Shown: in pieces, positions 32,881 through 44,756 of the stretch
How positions within the stretch are numbered: position 1 is the stretch's first letter
Layout: each line of letters starts with the position of its first letter
Assembly: GCA_964017145.1 (NCBI GenBank)
Contig: OZ024847.1
Coordinates: 620,001 to 684,000 of the forward strand
Reading direction: 5' to 3'
Source of the DNA: Agrocybe praecox
Lineage: Eukaryota > Basidiomycota > Agaricomycetes > Agaricales > Agrocybaceae
Length of the DNA stretch: 64,000 nucleotides
The notes under the pieces: model-generated
The model's input: the letters and a program-made list of their open reading frames with translations, nothing else
Told to the model about the DNA's origin: nothing
The model's database searches: none
Made by a program: the position numbers and the translations under genes

Positions 32881-34629
32881 TAAGGTGCTTGCTGCGGGGT
32901 TGAGTGTGTATGTACGATTTGTACTTTGTATATACTCCGAAACAAAACCCAATCAATGTGATTAGTTCTTTCGTGGGAGGGATACGCGATACGCGTCGTT
33001 AATTATGTTTTCTCTCTAAAGATACGCTCTCTAATGCAACAGAACGTTTCCTAGGATCGAAGATCACAAGTGTTTGAGTAGCTTACGCACAAAGCGAAGT
33101 TCCTCGGAAAGTGTAAACATAGGTTTAATGTGTTTCCACAAGATGTAGTGTGTAGGTAATTCGCCACTTAGGCTGGATACTTAATCCAAAGTCTTTTAAT
33201 CACTTAGAAAGGGGACTCAATCCTAAACGGGCCACTTAGGCGTCACTTAGACTATTTGCCACTTAGGCAGGGAACTTATCCCTCGGAACGGGCCACTTAG
33301 GCGTCACTTAGACAATTTGCCACTTAGGCAGGGAACTTATCCCTAGGAACGGGCCACTTAGGCGTCACTTAGACAATTCTTGCCACTTAGGCGGGTATTA
33401 AGCTTTATGTCACTTAAGACAGAGGAAACTTTATCCCAATACATTTATTTAGGTTCCTCGAGAACTCTACAAGTTAACTCAAGTAGCTCAACTAACGCCA
33501 AGATGCTCAAATGACACGGTAGGTAGTCTGTTCAATAAAACCAACTCTCGCGGAGATTTATTAGGTACCAAAGGTCGATCCTAGGAGTTTGCAACTTAAT
33601 GCGTGTTCCTCGAATGTGGACAACTGGGTTCTAGTTTATCTGGGGTGCTACGGTAATTTACAGGCTGCTTATATACTGCTAGGTTTCGGAAAATACAGGA
33701 ATACTTGGAGCGGATCGGAAATGCTCGGAAAATACAGGAAATAATATTATTGGTTAACGCTAGGTAGCTCCACTCGATGCATAAGCAACCAGTAGGTACC
33801 ATGCGTGTTTTTGTATACCCTCGGAAGGGTTCGTATGGTTGGGCAAGTCGCTGACTCGAGCATGACGCTCCGAGGGCGCTTATTCGCATTAGCCGACGAT
33901 CATTGATCGACGTTGTAGGGTCCAAAGCATCGGAGTACCGTGGTATCGTATGGATCTACAATCCTCGGCTCCACAACTGCCGTTTAAGGTAACTGCGCAT
34001 ATCCGAGGGTCTTAAGACCATGTGTAAGTGTTCCTAGGAACTTCTCCTTTTAGGTTTATCAGCGATCTGACTCGAGCAGACGTCGGCAAGTCCTAATTGA
34101 CATTACTAGTGCTTGTCTCGTCGTTTGCATAGTGCCCACTATGTTCCTAGGGACCAGTAATGTACTTTGTTAATGCTAGGATCAGTCCTACCGCCTTGAG
34201 TTAGCGTTCCTAGGAACGTTGGCAGTAGTTTACATGTACTTTCATATGGTGGGAACTTTCCGTTTCCATATTAGGTAGATGTGGACGCATCGCGCACTGC
34301 GTAATAATAAGTGGCTATAGCGCCGTTTAAGCTTATTATCAGCAGGCTCTAGCTTACATTCCTGATGGCTGAATATTATCCTAGGAGCCTTCGATCCTGC
34401 TGCATCGCTGTTAAAGCGTTCCACGCATTTCCGAGGAACTACTATAACTAACTCTAGCATTCGTAAGGTTCGTCCTAGGGTTCGTAGAATGGTTTCCCCT
34501 AGCCAAACATGTAGCTATCCTCACTCTGTACTTATGTAGACTTAATAATAAACGTGTTTATTATGCCGAAAATTAAGTAGGATAGATACTTGGTTAAAGT
34601 TCAGTCACAGCCGAACACCAGTCGTATCA
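32881..34629 (-). repeat. 3' LTR of the Gypsy element
   Basis: 1,749 bp, same length and sequence as 47871-49619 as far as compared. It contains a 61-bp tandem repeat at 33231-33400 and many TTCCTAGGAA-type words. Open frames of 72 and 109 codons inside it occur in both LTRs and look fortuitous. Confidence 0.95.
33231..33400. repeat. 61-bp tandem repeat inside the LTR
   Basis: Units start at 33231, 33292 and 33353 (GCCACTTAGGCGTCACTTAGAC ... CAGGGAACTTATCC). CACTTAGGC occurs repeatedly. The same block is at 48221-48390. Possibly a promoter or enhancer array. Confidence 0.8.
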
Positions 34630-34644
34630 TCTCCCCCCAACTTA
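34630..34644 (-). other. Polypurine tract of the Gypsy element
   Basis: On the minus strand TAAGTTGGGGGGAGA directly abuts the 3' LTR start (TGATACG). This is the expected primer for plus-strand DNA synthesis. Confidence 0.8.
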
Positions 34645-35000
34645 TAATTCGGACTGTCCTCAGTCATACTTCGAGTTAGGCCTCTGCCGTTTTCTGGTTT
34701 TTGCTTGCCTATCAGATAAAAACTCTCGTCTCATCTTTCTCTTTGACAGGTCTTTTACTATCGGACTTAGCCATATTACTTGTAAGCTTTTTCTTTATTA
34801 ATTACAAGCTCATGCTATTTTTAGTTTCGAGTTCTTCGCGCCTTAAGGCCTTTGCGAATAACGAAATAAACTCTTGAGAAGTTTGATACGAGTCACGTCG
34901 TAATCGCTTCTGGTTCAGGGTCGATTTTCCCCTAGGATATAAGGAGGTCTGGTAGGGTTTATTCGCTAAGTCCCCCTTTTCTTTCCTTCCCTTTATCCCT
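34645..35000. other. Promoter-side spacer of antisense gene 1
   Basis: About 355 bp, no gene. CT-rich just before the ATG at 35001 (CCCCCTTTTCTTTCCTTCCC), typical of fungal promoters and leaders. Confidence 0.45.
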
Positions 35001-37032
35001 ATGTCTACCTTTGGTAAGGCCTCGTACCCGGCCGGCTTTATCGAGTACGACATTGACTCCTTGTCTTCTCTCGACGCCGAGAAGGCCTACTTGCTTCTCA
35101 AATCCGAGTTTGATACTCTGAACGACCTTGTGAAGCCTTTCCTTGCCTCGGTCCGTTCAAAACAAAGGGCTTTGACCATCGCCGGGTATGCGGTCCCTGT
35201 GCTAGAGGCCATGCAACCCCACATCGTACGTCCCTTCCATTCTTTTTCTTATGTTACCATGTCCTTACACCGCCCTCATCCTTAGAGCGGTTCTTGGACT
35301 CGTCCCGAAGCTCATAAGCTCCTATGCCGGTTTCGCCTTCGATGGGCTACTGTGGCGACTCTTTGTCTCATGTTTTGTCCTCCATCGGAACCAGTAGTGG
35401 AGGTTTTCGACGAATTCTACGTTAACGGTACCCCCTCTCTGGCCACGACTGCCGAATTATGGAACCAGTGCGACGTTGGATCCGACGCCGATGAATTCTT
35501 GAACCAGTATGCCAAGATTCAAAAGCAGATTGCAACAAGGAACGCAAAGAACACGAAGAACACGAAGAACACGAAGAACGCGAAGGGTGCGAAGAAAACC
35601 TCGTCCAAAAACCCGCGCCCTAAGCCCGAGCGTCCATCCTCTTCGAAAGCTGCAACGCACGTCGTCGATTCCAGTTCCGAGGACGAAGACGCACCTCTAG
35701 TCCAGCCGGACATTGACGAGCTCGAGGGGGTATCGGAGGACGGCGCGACGCCTGTCCCTGCTCCCAGCTCCGATGGTGTCGAAGTTAGTGGTTCCCTTCT
35801 CCCTTCTATCGCGACTCTCACGCCCGTTCATTCCACTCGCTCTTCTACTCGAAAGCTCGTCTCGGAAGTCTTGCTTCCACCACCTTCTCGTATTGGCACT
35901 CTTCGCAACAAACGCGTCCACACTTCCTCGGAAGTGGCCAACGACGACCCCTCCGCGAAGCGTCCCAAACGAGGCAGTATCAAGGCTACTCAGGACTTCG
36001 TCAAGACTGAGCCCCATACGACTCATAAGGTATGTTTTCTATTTTATTTTATTTTTCCAGTCCTTGCTCCTTATGAGCTGACTTTTTATTTCTTAGTCGG
36101 GCAAGAAGGCAGCCGCTGAGCAGCGTGCCGCCAACCTTTCCGCCTATTCTGCTCCCCTGTCGTCCATCATTCGATGGGACAACGTCCTAGGGTTCACTCC
36201 ACACGTCGAACCTGTAAGTCTCTGCTTCCGCAATCTTTTTCCTTTATGCTAAACGTTTCTTTTCATAGCATGCAACGGAATGCAGCGTGTGCGTTGGTCA
36301 ACTCCTCGAATGTACCCCTGCCGTCTTCGGACAACTCTGCGGTACTTGTGACACCCGCCACATTACGTGCTGTGATCACAAGGCGGAGGACACAGTCCGA
36401 CTCGCTCACCGCAACGCTGCCTACGAGCGCGGTACTTTTTCCATTCATCGTAAGTCCCATATTTCTTTGTCTTTCTCAAAAATCTATTACTAAGCGTCTT
36501 CTTTTTAGATCTCAAGGACCTTGTCGAGCGTGCCCGCGAATCTCGTGAACAGGAACGTCGCCTCTTGGACCTCTTTAGGTCCCAGCAGGCCATATCCATC
36601 GATCTCGAGATCCAAATGCAGCAGTTCATTCGTGACACGGTCGTTCTTTTCCCAGAAGGTCCCGGCGCTATCATCCACTCCGCTTTCGAGGACGTGCACG
36701 TCTTTCAGGCGTTCTGCCGTCAACTCTCTGCACTGAACTTTCCTCCTTCCGACGCGGACGACCGTATCCAAACGCTCGAACTTCTTCTTCGCCGCATGCC
36801 TGATGCGATCAAGGCTCGCTTTCCACCTCGTCTTCGCACCCTGCTCGACTCGTCTCTCCCCTTCTTCCACATCCCCGTTGATGCACCTTCTACCATCGTC
36901 AATACCTCTGCTAGCACCGCCGGGTTGCCTCCGGATCAGGATGACTTGGTTATAGAGGTTCCTCGGGCGGAAGAGGACGTGGTCATGGAGCCAGTCGTTG
37001 CGAATGATGACGCAAGCGCCCCCCCTGCTTAA
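35001..37032 (+). CDS. Antisense gene 1 of the Gypsy element: Cys-rich, nuclear-type protein
   Basis: Five exons (35001-35225, 35286-36029, 36097-36213, 36269-36449, 36509-37032) sum to 1,791 nt, exactly 597 codons with stop, so 596 residues. Features in order: helical N terminus (STFGKASYPAGFIEYDIDSL); a (KNT)n Lys/Asn-rich run; an acidic and Ser/Pro-rich region with basic clusters (AKRPKRGSIK); a cysteine domain encoded by exon 4 with CSVC, then C, then CGTC, then CC and DH (CSVCVGQLLEC ... LCGTCDTRHITCCDH); a long helical part (LKDLVERARESREQERRLL); an acidic tail. The cysteine spacing recalls zinc-binding domains of many unnamed basidiomycete proteins. Function unknown; DNA or RNA binding is inference. 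It lies antisense to the element's own transcript. Confidence 0.8.
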
Positions 37033-37562
37033 CTCTCCTAGAAAATCTTTTCGGTTCTATTAACTTAGAACACTATGTCTTATTCATTTTCTAGAGTAGC
37101 GTTTTCGTAGGTCGGGGTTCTTTATATTTTTGTACAACGTATATCCCTTTTTGCGGGTTCTTTGCCCCAACGAAATTTATAATCTTTTTTCTTGTTCGTT
37201 TACTTTGCACAACATTTCTAAGAATCTCCCTTAAGTATTTCAAGAAAACTTATAAGCCCTTGAGAAACTTAAAAGAAGACGGCTCTTCCAAGTTGCTAGG
37301 ATATCTCTGTTGGCTGGTAGGCCGGCTCCCCCCAACTTAAAGAAGCGACCTCCCGGTCGACCTAGGAAAATCTGATATGCCGGAGATGCCCGTGTTTCGC
37401 TTAGCAGCACAACCAAAAACGGCTAATCATCTTCCCAGATTGGAAAAAAAATGATGGCCTAATTCCGTGTGGCCGCGTGCAACAAAAGTATCCAGCGCGA
37501 TCTTCCAGAGGCCCATAAAAGGTGTGACAAACGAAAGGCTGAACCTCGACGGCTCCTTGGCT
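37033..37562. other. Spacer with a second polypurine tract-like sequence
   Basis: No gene seen. At 37326-37339 CTCCCCCCAACTTA repeats exactly the tract next to the 3' LTR (34631-34644), same orientation. Confidence 0.6.
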
Positions 37563-38285
37563 ATGTCTGTCTACCCACCCCTAGGAGTTATCTTCAACCC
37601 CCAAGCATTGTCAGATACCATGGACCAGTATCAAACTGAGGCTATGTTGTATCTGGACATACTTGACGATTTGCTAGAGACGCCTATCCAGGCTAATCCT
37701 GCTCGAGTAACGTTCCTAGGAACTGATCAACGATGGTTCGCACTTGTCAGCGCCAAACAACGCCTGGACGAAGCACTTTCCAATCCTGCCAATGGTACCG
37801 AGGAACTCCAAAAGGAGCGTAACTTGCCTCCCCTGGAGCTCATACTCAAGGTAACTGCTGCCTTGGTAAGACCAACCCGTCGTCCTTATGTTGTATGCGA
37901 GGAGAACTCACTCCTCTTAGATGCAGTTCCATCCTGACGACATCAAGTACGGCACAGAGCTTGGACACATATTCATTGACATTAGCTTTCACTGGGTGGT
38001 CATATGGTACATGAACTTCACTGCCTCGCCGATGAACGCCTGGATACGTCGTGTTTTATTCGACCACACACTTCCTAGGTGTTCCGAGCGTACTGTAATG
38101 GTACGTTATGATCTCAAGAACTGTCCTCGGATTATATTATTAATGCAACTGGGTTTCAGTTGTGCGGCGGTTCGTGGGGGGATCGCCTTGAATCGTTCCT
38201 CGCATCCAACGCTCCTCTTGCACTAACCAGCAAACTTCAGCGCATTTTCAAGTTTCGCATGTGGCACCAAGGCCAAGTATCTTAG
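37563..38285 (+). CDS. Antisense gene 3 of the Gypsy element: small unknown protein
   Basis: Three exons (37563-37850, 37921-38100, 38160-38285) sum to 594 nt, 197 residues, with canonical GT-AG introns and matching phases. It starts MSVYPPLGVIFNPQALSDTM and contains YLDILDDLLETPIQ, FLGTDQRWFALVSAKQRLDE, DIKYGTELGHIFIDISF and LCGGSWGDRLESFLASN. No signal peptide, cysteine pattern or family recognised. It sits between antisense gene 1 and the nested inverted-repeat element. Start choice: first ATG in the open frame. Intact frame in a young element supports that it is real. Confidence 0.68.
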
Positions 38286-38418
38286 AAGAGTTTTTCCAGA
38301 GCAGGCTTCATTCCTAGGGTTCCAAATGCGCTTCATCGGAATGGTGAAGTTTTCATTTGATCAGTAGAGCAGCATTTGTACTGTACCCTTTTTAGACCGA
38401 TCCACCGTTGCCCATATG

Positions 38419-39294
38419 CAGTCATTGCACTAACTACTGACAGAATCATGCATGAGTTCCTGGTAGTTGCCCAATTAAGATGATGCATCCACAGCGGAAA
38501 TGGCCACAAGGCCCAAAGTCATGTATCAGGGTGACCAACAGTGACTAGAGAGCTGTAGTTATGTGAAAATCATGTGATCTGGTGCACAGCCACCAAAAAT
38601 CAAAGTTGTAGAGAAAAATTCAAAAGTTATGGTAAATATTTTTTATTACATAATAATCAACGGTTCAGCCACAAAACGCAAAATATCCGCAGAAAGCCGG
38701 ATACAAATCAAAATAAAAGATTGAAATATTTATAGCAAGCTAAAAATAAATTCTAAAATCATCAAAAAATGTGTTTTATACCGTTTTAGGCTTGAACTAA
38801 TCAAATATGTAAAGTGTTCTAAAAATAAATCGCGCTAAAAATAGACTTATCTTTTATCTAGTCTTATCTCAGTCCCATCTATTATCTATCAAAGGCCTTT
38901 ATCTCAAAATCTCAAAGTCCAAAGTCCTCTTGCCTTATTGGGTTGTTTGGATGTGACATCACTCAAAGGCCTTGTTTGTTTTGTATCCTGCATGCCCCTG
39001 CCTGCTGACATCATTATTTATTATTTGTTTGTATTTGAGGCCATATAAACATATGAGTGGAGCCCAAACATGTAAATAGAGGCAAGCAAAAAGTCATGTG
39101 CATAGATTTTGATCCCATCAAATATAAACACATGACTATCAGGTGATAAGTCACAAACAGTCACAATAAGCCAGCCAGAGGGCTTGATACATGAATTTGG
39201 GCCACTAGGCCACGGCCACTGTGGATGCATCACCTTAATTGGGCAATTACCAGAACTTGATGCATAAATCTGTCCGCACTGGCTGGTCATTGTG
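38419..39294. mobile_element. Inverted-repeat element nested in the Gypsy element
   Basis: Imperfect terminal inverted repeats of about 100 bp: 38419-38530 against the reverse complement of 39180-39294. The best blocks are GTTGCCCAATTAAG(A/G)TGATGCATCC and ACAG(C/T)GG...GGCC...CATGTATCA. The interior is AT-rich without a coding frame. The TTCCTNGG word common elsewhere in the Gypsy element is missing here, which also marks it as foreign. Ends and target duplication are not resolved. A MITE-type DNA transposon is the simplest reading. Confidence 0.65.
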
Positions 39295-39519
39295 CTCCAA
39301 CTCGATCCTTAATACAATTCCCACTTCCGCTCTTGCAGTCCGAGTAAAAATTTTACTGTTGTGTCTCCTCGCGCACATGTCCTCCCGAACGGGGCCACAT
39401 GGTTCCTCGGAATGACGACTCTGTCAAATTTAACCACAGCACTATAAAGGCGGGTCGATTTTCGAGGTCCTAGGATTCAACACCAAGGTGCTATCTTCCC
39501 AGTACACGCTTTTTCTTGC

Positions 39520-40880
39520 ATGCCCGACCTTTCTCCCAGCGTCCTCGAGGTGAAAGCTGCGGTAGGTGTGCAATACCACCTTGCCAAAGCCGAAACCATT
39601 TCCTCGGAGAAAAATGGCAAGTCAGCCTCCGCTCACTTGGCTCTCATCTGCGAGAAACTTGTAAGTGACCTTCCTAGGACTGCTCTTCTCTGCTTAACAT
39701 GCTCCCCTCGACATCGCTCAGGCTCCCTGGTTCGAACAGTCAGACAATGTCTGGCTTGCTGGACAAGAGGCGTTTGACTTGGTGTTCAATCTCCGAGATT
39801 CTCTTGCAGCACTCGTACACTTAGGCAGCGAGTATTCCAGGAGGTTCTCCAAGGAGGCCCAGTCCGTTAGCCTTCTCATCAAGTTCATCTATGCCAAGCG
39901 CACTTCTACTGGTCTCTACTGCCCCGGCGGTCCTCCATTCATGAATCTGAAGAAGAAGACTTTGTCCGAAACTGTCGAAAAAGCCACAACTGCGGACCCT
40001 GAGGTTGCAGATAATGGAGCACACACCGCGGTATGTCCATTCCTTTTACTTCCTCGGATCGTTTTGACTGACGCCTTTCGTTAGAACAAACAACGCTCTG
40101 GTCGTTTGTATAAAGAGAAGGTTGACTCGGAAGAGGTAGAGGTCGTATCTTCTACTACCTCTAATTTTGAGCTGACTTCTGACGAGGTAATGAAAACCCT
40201 ATCCCCTTTCCTTATGAACCTTATTCACGCGGTGCAGGCTATGCAAGTCGACGACGACATGGTGGAGGTGGCTTCTATTGTCAGCGCTCCCCCCGCGTCG
40301 CAGAGCCGCAAAGGTAAAGGATCTAAAAGAGAGGTCCTCTCTCCCAAGGCAAGTACCTTATTTCTCTTCCTAGGAAATTGGGACTGATTCATTACTCGTA
40401 CCAGCCGGAGGCTTCCTCTTCCTCGAAACCTTCCAAGGCCGAGAAACGTGCTGAAACTCGCATGCTCGAGTTCGAGGACGTTCCTGGAATTGCTACAGAC
40501 TCTGGATCTTACAAGAAAGCGTCCAAGTCGGTCAAGAAGAGCAAAACCAAGGATACTGTGGACAGTACATTTTGATTTTCTCTTATGTGTTTTGTTCCTC
40601 GGATACTAATTTTCTTGCTTTAGTTACCCTCGAGAACACTATTCTTCCAAACACCTTCTCGCCTCAATCTACAGCCGTCGCTATGAACATTGCTGAGAGC
40701 ATCACTGCGAAGTTCCCTCAAAACCGCGATGTCGCTGCACTTGAGCGTCACCTTAGGTGTCTCCGGGACAGTGCTCAGGATGTTGACTACCAGATCTGGC
40801 AGTCTGTTGGGCAGCGTCAATTCATTCAGCGCCAAATCGTCTCCCTCGAGAAAGCTCAGGTTGATGCTAAAAAGGACTAG
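39520..40880 (+). CDS. Antisense gene 2 of the Gypsy element: unknown protein
   Basis: Five exons (39520-39660, 39722-40030, 40085-40348, 40405-40564, 40624-40880) sum to 1,131 nt, 376 residues, all in phase. The third intron has a GC donor (AAG|GCAAGT). It starts MPDLSPSVLEVKAAVGVQYHL, contains an aromatic helical part (APWFEQSDNVWLAGQEAFDL), an acidic-basic middle (RKGKGSKREVLSP), a Lys-rich SVKKSKTKDT and a helical C terminus (LERHLRCLRDSAQDVDYQI). No known domain recognised. Its stop is about 60 bp from the pol stop, so the two genes converge tail to tail. Lys clusters suggest nuclear location, by inference. Confidence 0.75.
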
Positions 40881-40938
40881 TCTTATCCTTCCTAGGGTAC
40901 AAGCTATATTCGAGTAGACTCATAATATATTTGTCTTT

Positions 40939-43900
40939 TTACTCATTTTCATTTTCGTTTTCTGAAGTCGATCCTCGGAGAGTTACTTCTCCTAGTATCG
41001 GGTCGTACACATCCTCGGGTCCATTCTCAATCAAATCTAGTGCCGAAGTTGGCATATCTATCAGAGTCTGAATCGACTCAGGTAGTTCTAGATGTTCTCT
41101 AGCATAGTATGGTACTACTCTGAAGGCTCCAATTTTATTTTGTAAGACCGCTCCATTCATTTCAGCGACTATATAGGACCCTCCCCGAGTTCGTCGTATG
41201 ACAATCATCGGTCCTAGGTACCTAGGTTTCATTTTCTTATCCAAGGATTTTTCTATGGTAGTATTCCGTACCAAAACCAAATCTCCTGGCTTAAAAACGT
41301 AGTCCTTGATGACAGCTTTGTGGTCTTGCTCATATTTCAATAAACGCTCGTATTTATCCTGGTCTACCCTTTTGCGCATCTCATCCACATGAAGTTTATG
41401 CTTGGCGAGCGCTTTTGCTCGGAACCCAATTAACTCTTCATCTGATAAAATTCGCTCAGGAGGTTTAACTAACCAAGTAGCTTCTTGGGCGTCTAAAGGT
41501 AAAATTGGTGATGCCCCTGTTACCATGAAGAAGGGTGAACATCCTAGACGTTTCCTGACTGTTACTCTATCTGCCCACTTAATGTAAGGAAAGAACCAGA
41601 ACCACTTGTTCACATCGTCTTTTCCTAGCATTTTGTACAGCATTTGTCTGACATCCCAATGTGGTCTTTCTATAGCGCCGTTGGCCTTCGAGTTATAGGG
41701 TGAAATCTGAATTCCCTTAATCCCATATTTTTCCTCGAGCCATCGTGCAGCAGCTAAGAATGGTCCCCCATTGTCTGTTATGAACTCCACCATACAAGCC
41801 CATCTACAAATGATGTCTTCCCAGATCCATTGACCGATTGACTTGCCATTTTCCTTTTTCAAGGGTCTCTCTTCCATATAAGAAGATAGAGCGCACCTTC
41901 CATGGACAATATACGAGCAACCGTTCGATGGAGGAGTCATGTTGATACAGTCTGCATGCATACTTTGAAATATGGAAGGAGTATGTGTAATAGATGGTTT
42001 TATTCTTATTAATGTCTTTTGTCTTTCCTGACAGTTATGACATGTTTTAACGAACCAGTTCACATCTTTCTCCATTTCTGGCCACCAAAATCGTTCTACT
42101 AGCAACTGGTTAGTCGCATAGAATCCTCGGTGCCCCACATGATCATGCGCAGCCGTCAACATATACATCCTTTTATCTTTGGAGACCACTAATCGGTGCT
42201 TGGTTCCATCTCCCCTTCGATACAAACGTTCCTCGAATAATATGAATCGTTTTGCTAATGTTATAAAACGTTTATACTGTTTCTTGGACATCCCTATCGG
42301 TCTGAAGGATCGATCCTTGTGCCATTCCATCACCCAATCTAACTTGTGGTCTTGTGCTTTAGCTGTGTCCGACCTATGCTCCTCGGGATATCGTATTTTC
42401 TTAAATTCGTGTTCCTCGGGTAACATAAGTGTAGATACTAGCTGTTGCACATAAGCACATCTCTCTTCTCCTAGAGCCTCTTTATTTCGACTGATGTGTT
42501 CTTCTAGGAAAGCTTTTTCCGACATACGAAACTCATCTGCTTTAGCAAGCTCTTCTGAAAAGTCTTCGACGTCTCTAGCAATGCCCTCGTACTCATCGTC
42601 TTTTTCTATTAGACCAATGAAAGATTCTAATGGTAATGGTTCAGAAACCTCCTGTAGATATCCTCCTCGGGAATCTATCTTCTCTTTGAAGGTCTCGGTT
42701 TCCAACGGCATAGGCCCATTAGGATCCGCAAACTCTATTTTGATGGGCGCTTCTGGCTCCATTTCCTCGGAACCAGCCTCCCTTAAGGGTGGATCATTGG
42801 GCTGCCTTGGCCTCCTAGAGAGTCCGTCAGGCCCGAATGTCTTTCCTGGTACATGCCTTAGAGTAAAATGATACATCCCAATTTGGTCGATCCAGCGATT
42901 GATTGTAGCATTAGGCATAAGGTCGGGATTGCGAAGCATTCCAGCGATATACTTAGCATCTGTCTCGACAATCAACTTTCGGACTCCAATTAAATGTTTT
43001 CTATTTTTCTCAAGTGCTAATTTGAGTCTGTAGAGTTCTCGTTTGGGCTGAGAGTATCTAGCTTCGTGTTCTTCCAAGGACTGAGACCCAAAGGTAACAT
43101 AGTAGCGTTTCCTAGGATCTTGACTATCCTCTTGGTAGATGTACCAGCCGGCTGCAATATAAGAAGTGTCCACCGCTAGTACTATATCTCCCTGACCATG
43201 ATAGTCTATAGGCCTTAAGCACTGAGCATCTCGGACTCCTTCTTTCATTAACTGCATACTCTTTTCTTGATCAGGACCCCATTCGAAAGGTACTCCTGCT
43301 CGCATTAGCTTGTGGATGTGTTTTGCACGATCTGCAAACCTAGGAATATATGCTCTCAATACTCCGCAAGTTCCATAGAAGGAGCGCACATCCGACACAT
43401 TTTTCAAAGGTCCCCAATCGAGGATAACCTTAACTCGACTCTCAGTAGGCTTACGTCCGTCCGAGGAACATAAATGACCCACTACTTCTACTGCGTCTGC
43501 ACATATGATGGTTTTATACCCCGAGAAAGTTCCCCCAGAATATTTCATCCATTGTATGATTCGATTTACATTTTGTAAGTGTTCCCAAACGAATCTCCTA
43601 ATGCCAGGGTTCTCAGGTAACACTTCATAGGTCCCATCCTCATTTTGGTAACGAGAGGCCGGTCCTCGGAAACCTACATCGTCGATATATGGACTTGTGT
43701 ACTCAGGAATTTCATCCTGTAAGATATGGGTTACATCGTCATGGAATATAGGTACTGAGTTTGTCCAACCCATTGGTAAGGTGGTTAACCTAAGCGCTCC
43801 AAAGGGTGATTGGAAAGTGGTAAGATCCCTAGAGCTTTCAGCTAAAGTTCTCTCATCATATCCAACGTACAAATCTCCCATTCCAACACAAGCACGTCCA

Positions 43901-44756
43901 CAGAAGTGAATAGCGAGCTCTTCCGCAGCTGGTGGAACACCTGAGTGTGCTATAGTAACAGTGTTCAAAGGTTCCAAGCTTTGGACTATTCGAAGACTTT
44001 TCCCATCTTTCTTTAATACAGCAAACCACCTCGAACGATAGGACGAACACGAAGGTTCCATTACTCCACTTTTCAATTTGGATCGGATTAATTCGCACAA
44101 AGGTTTGTACAATCCTGGTGAAATTGGAATGTTTTTAAACACCCAAGGAGTGTGTTCTACTGTAGGCATAATGACCGGTGGAAAGAACTCCTCCTTGAAT
44201 TTTCCTCTTTCCGAATCATCCCAAGCGAAAGCTTCGTTCTGGTTCATAAGTAGCTCGTGTATTGATTTCCGTTCCTCGGACCACAGAAAGTCCCCTTCGT
44301 GCTTGGCGTCAAAGGCTTTCATGCGTTCCTCGGTGTACCTTCCTGTTGGTTGGAAGTCCGGTGGGTTAACGCTCAAGGGTGGCATATCTTTCAACGGATC
44401 CCCTTGAATATTCCGATGAATTCTCAGATTTTCAGGAAGTTCGGTATAAACTGGTCGCACTTTCTTGTCTACCGGTTTGTACTTCTTTCCTAGGAACACT
44501 GAGGCGGCCGGTTCATTCTCCTTGACCTCAGGTTTGATATCTTGTAGATAAATCTGGAACTTTCTCTTGTCCGCAGTCTCTACATGCTCGCTATCTACTG
44601 CTCTTGACAAGAAAACATTTCTTAGGCCATCCTTGGAAAATGCTTTCTTATCCACCTGCGTCGTATACAATTCTATTATTATTTCTCCAGTTTTATGATC
44701 ATACTCAAAGACAACTGCCGCCTCTCCCTGGTCTTCCAGTTCATTAAGGCAATTTA
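40939..44756 (-). CDS. pol: Gypsy pol: reverse transcriptase, RNase H, integrase
   Basis: Open over 1,272 codons from the frameshift site; there is no ATG at its beginning, so expression by frameshift is expected. Counting from codon 44670: RT with GMGDLYVGY near 263-270 and the catalytic YIDD at 328-331; RNase H with VLAVDTSY near 500, the Glu of KRELYRLK and the Asp of VETDAKY; integrase with an HHCC zinc site (HDHVGHRGFY ... CHNC) at about 842-880 and the DDE triad in HADC (~907), TDNGGPF (~966) and GAIERPH (~1001); a GPY/F-like module (KPRYLGPMIVIRR) near the C terminus. No chromodomain seen. Intact throughout. Family: Ty3/Gypsy (Metaviridae-like). Confidence 0.95.

Noticed and set aside
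33596..33925. 109-codon frame in the LTR, repeated at 48586-48915
   Set aside because: Present twice only because the LTR is duplicated; no motif and on the LTR strand without supporting signals.
40620..43909. Several plus- and minus-strand frames of 60-125 codons over pol and antisense gene 2
   Set aside because: Shadows of the intact pol frame and of the spliced antisense gene.
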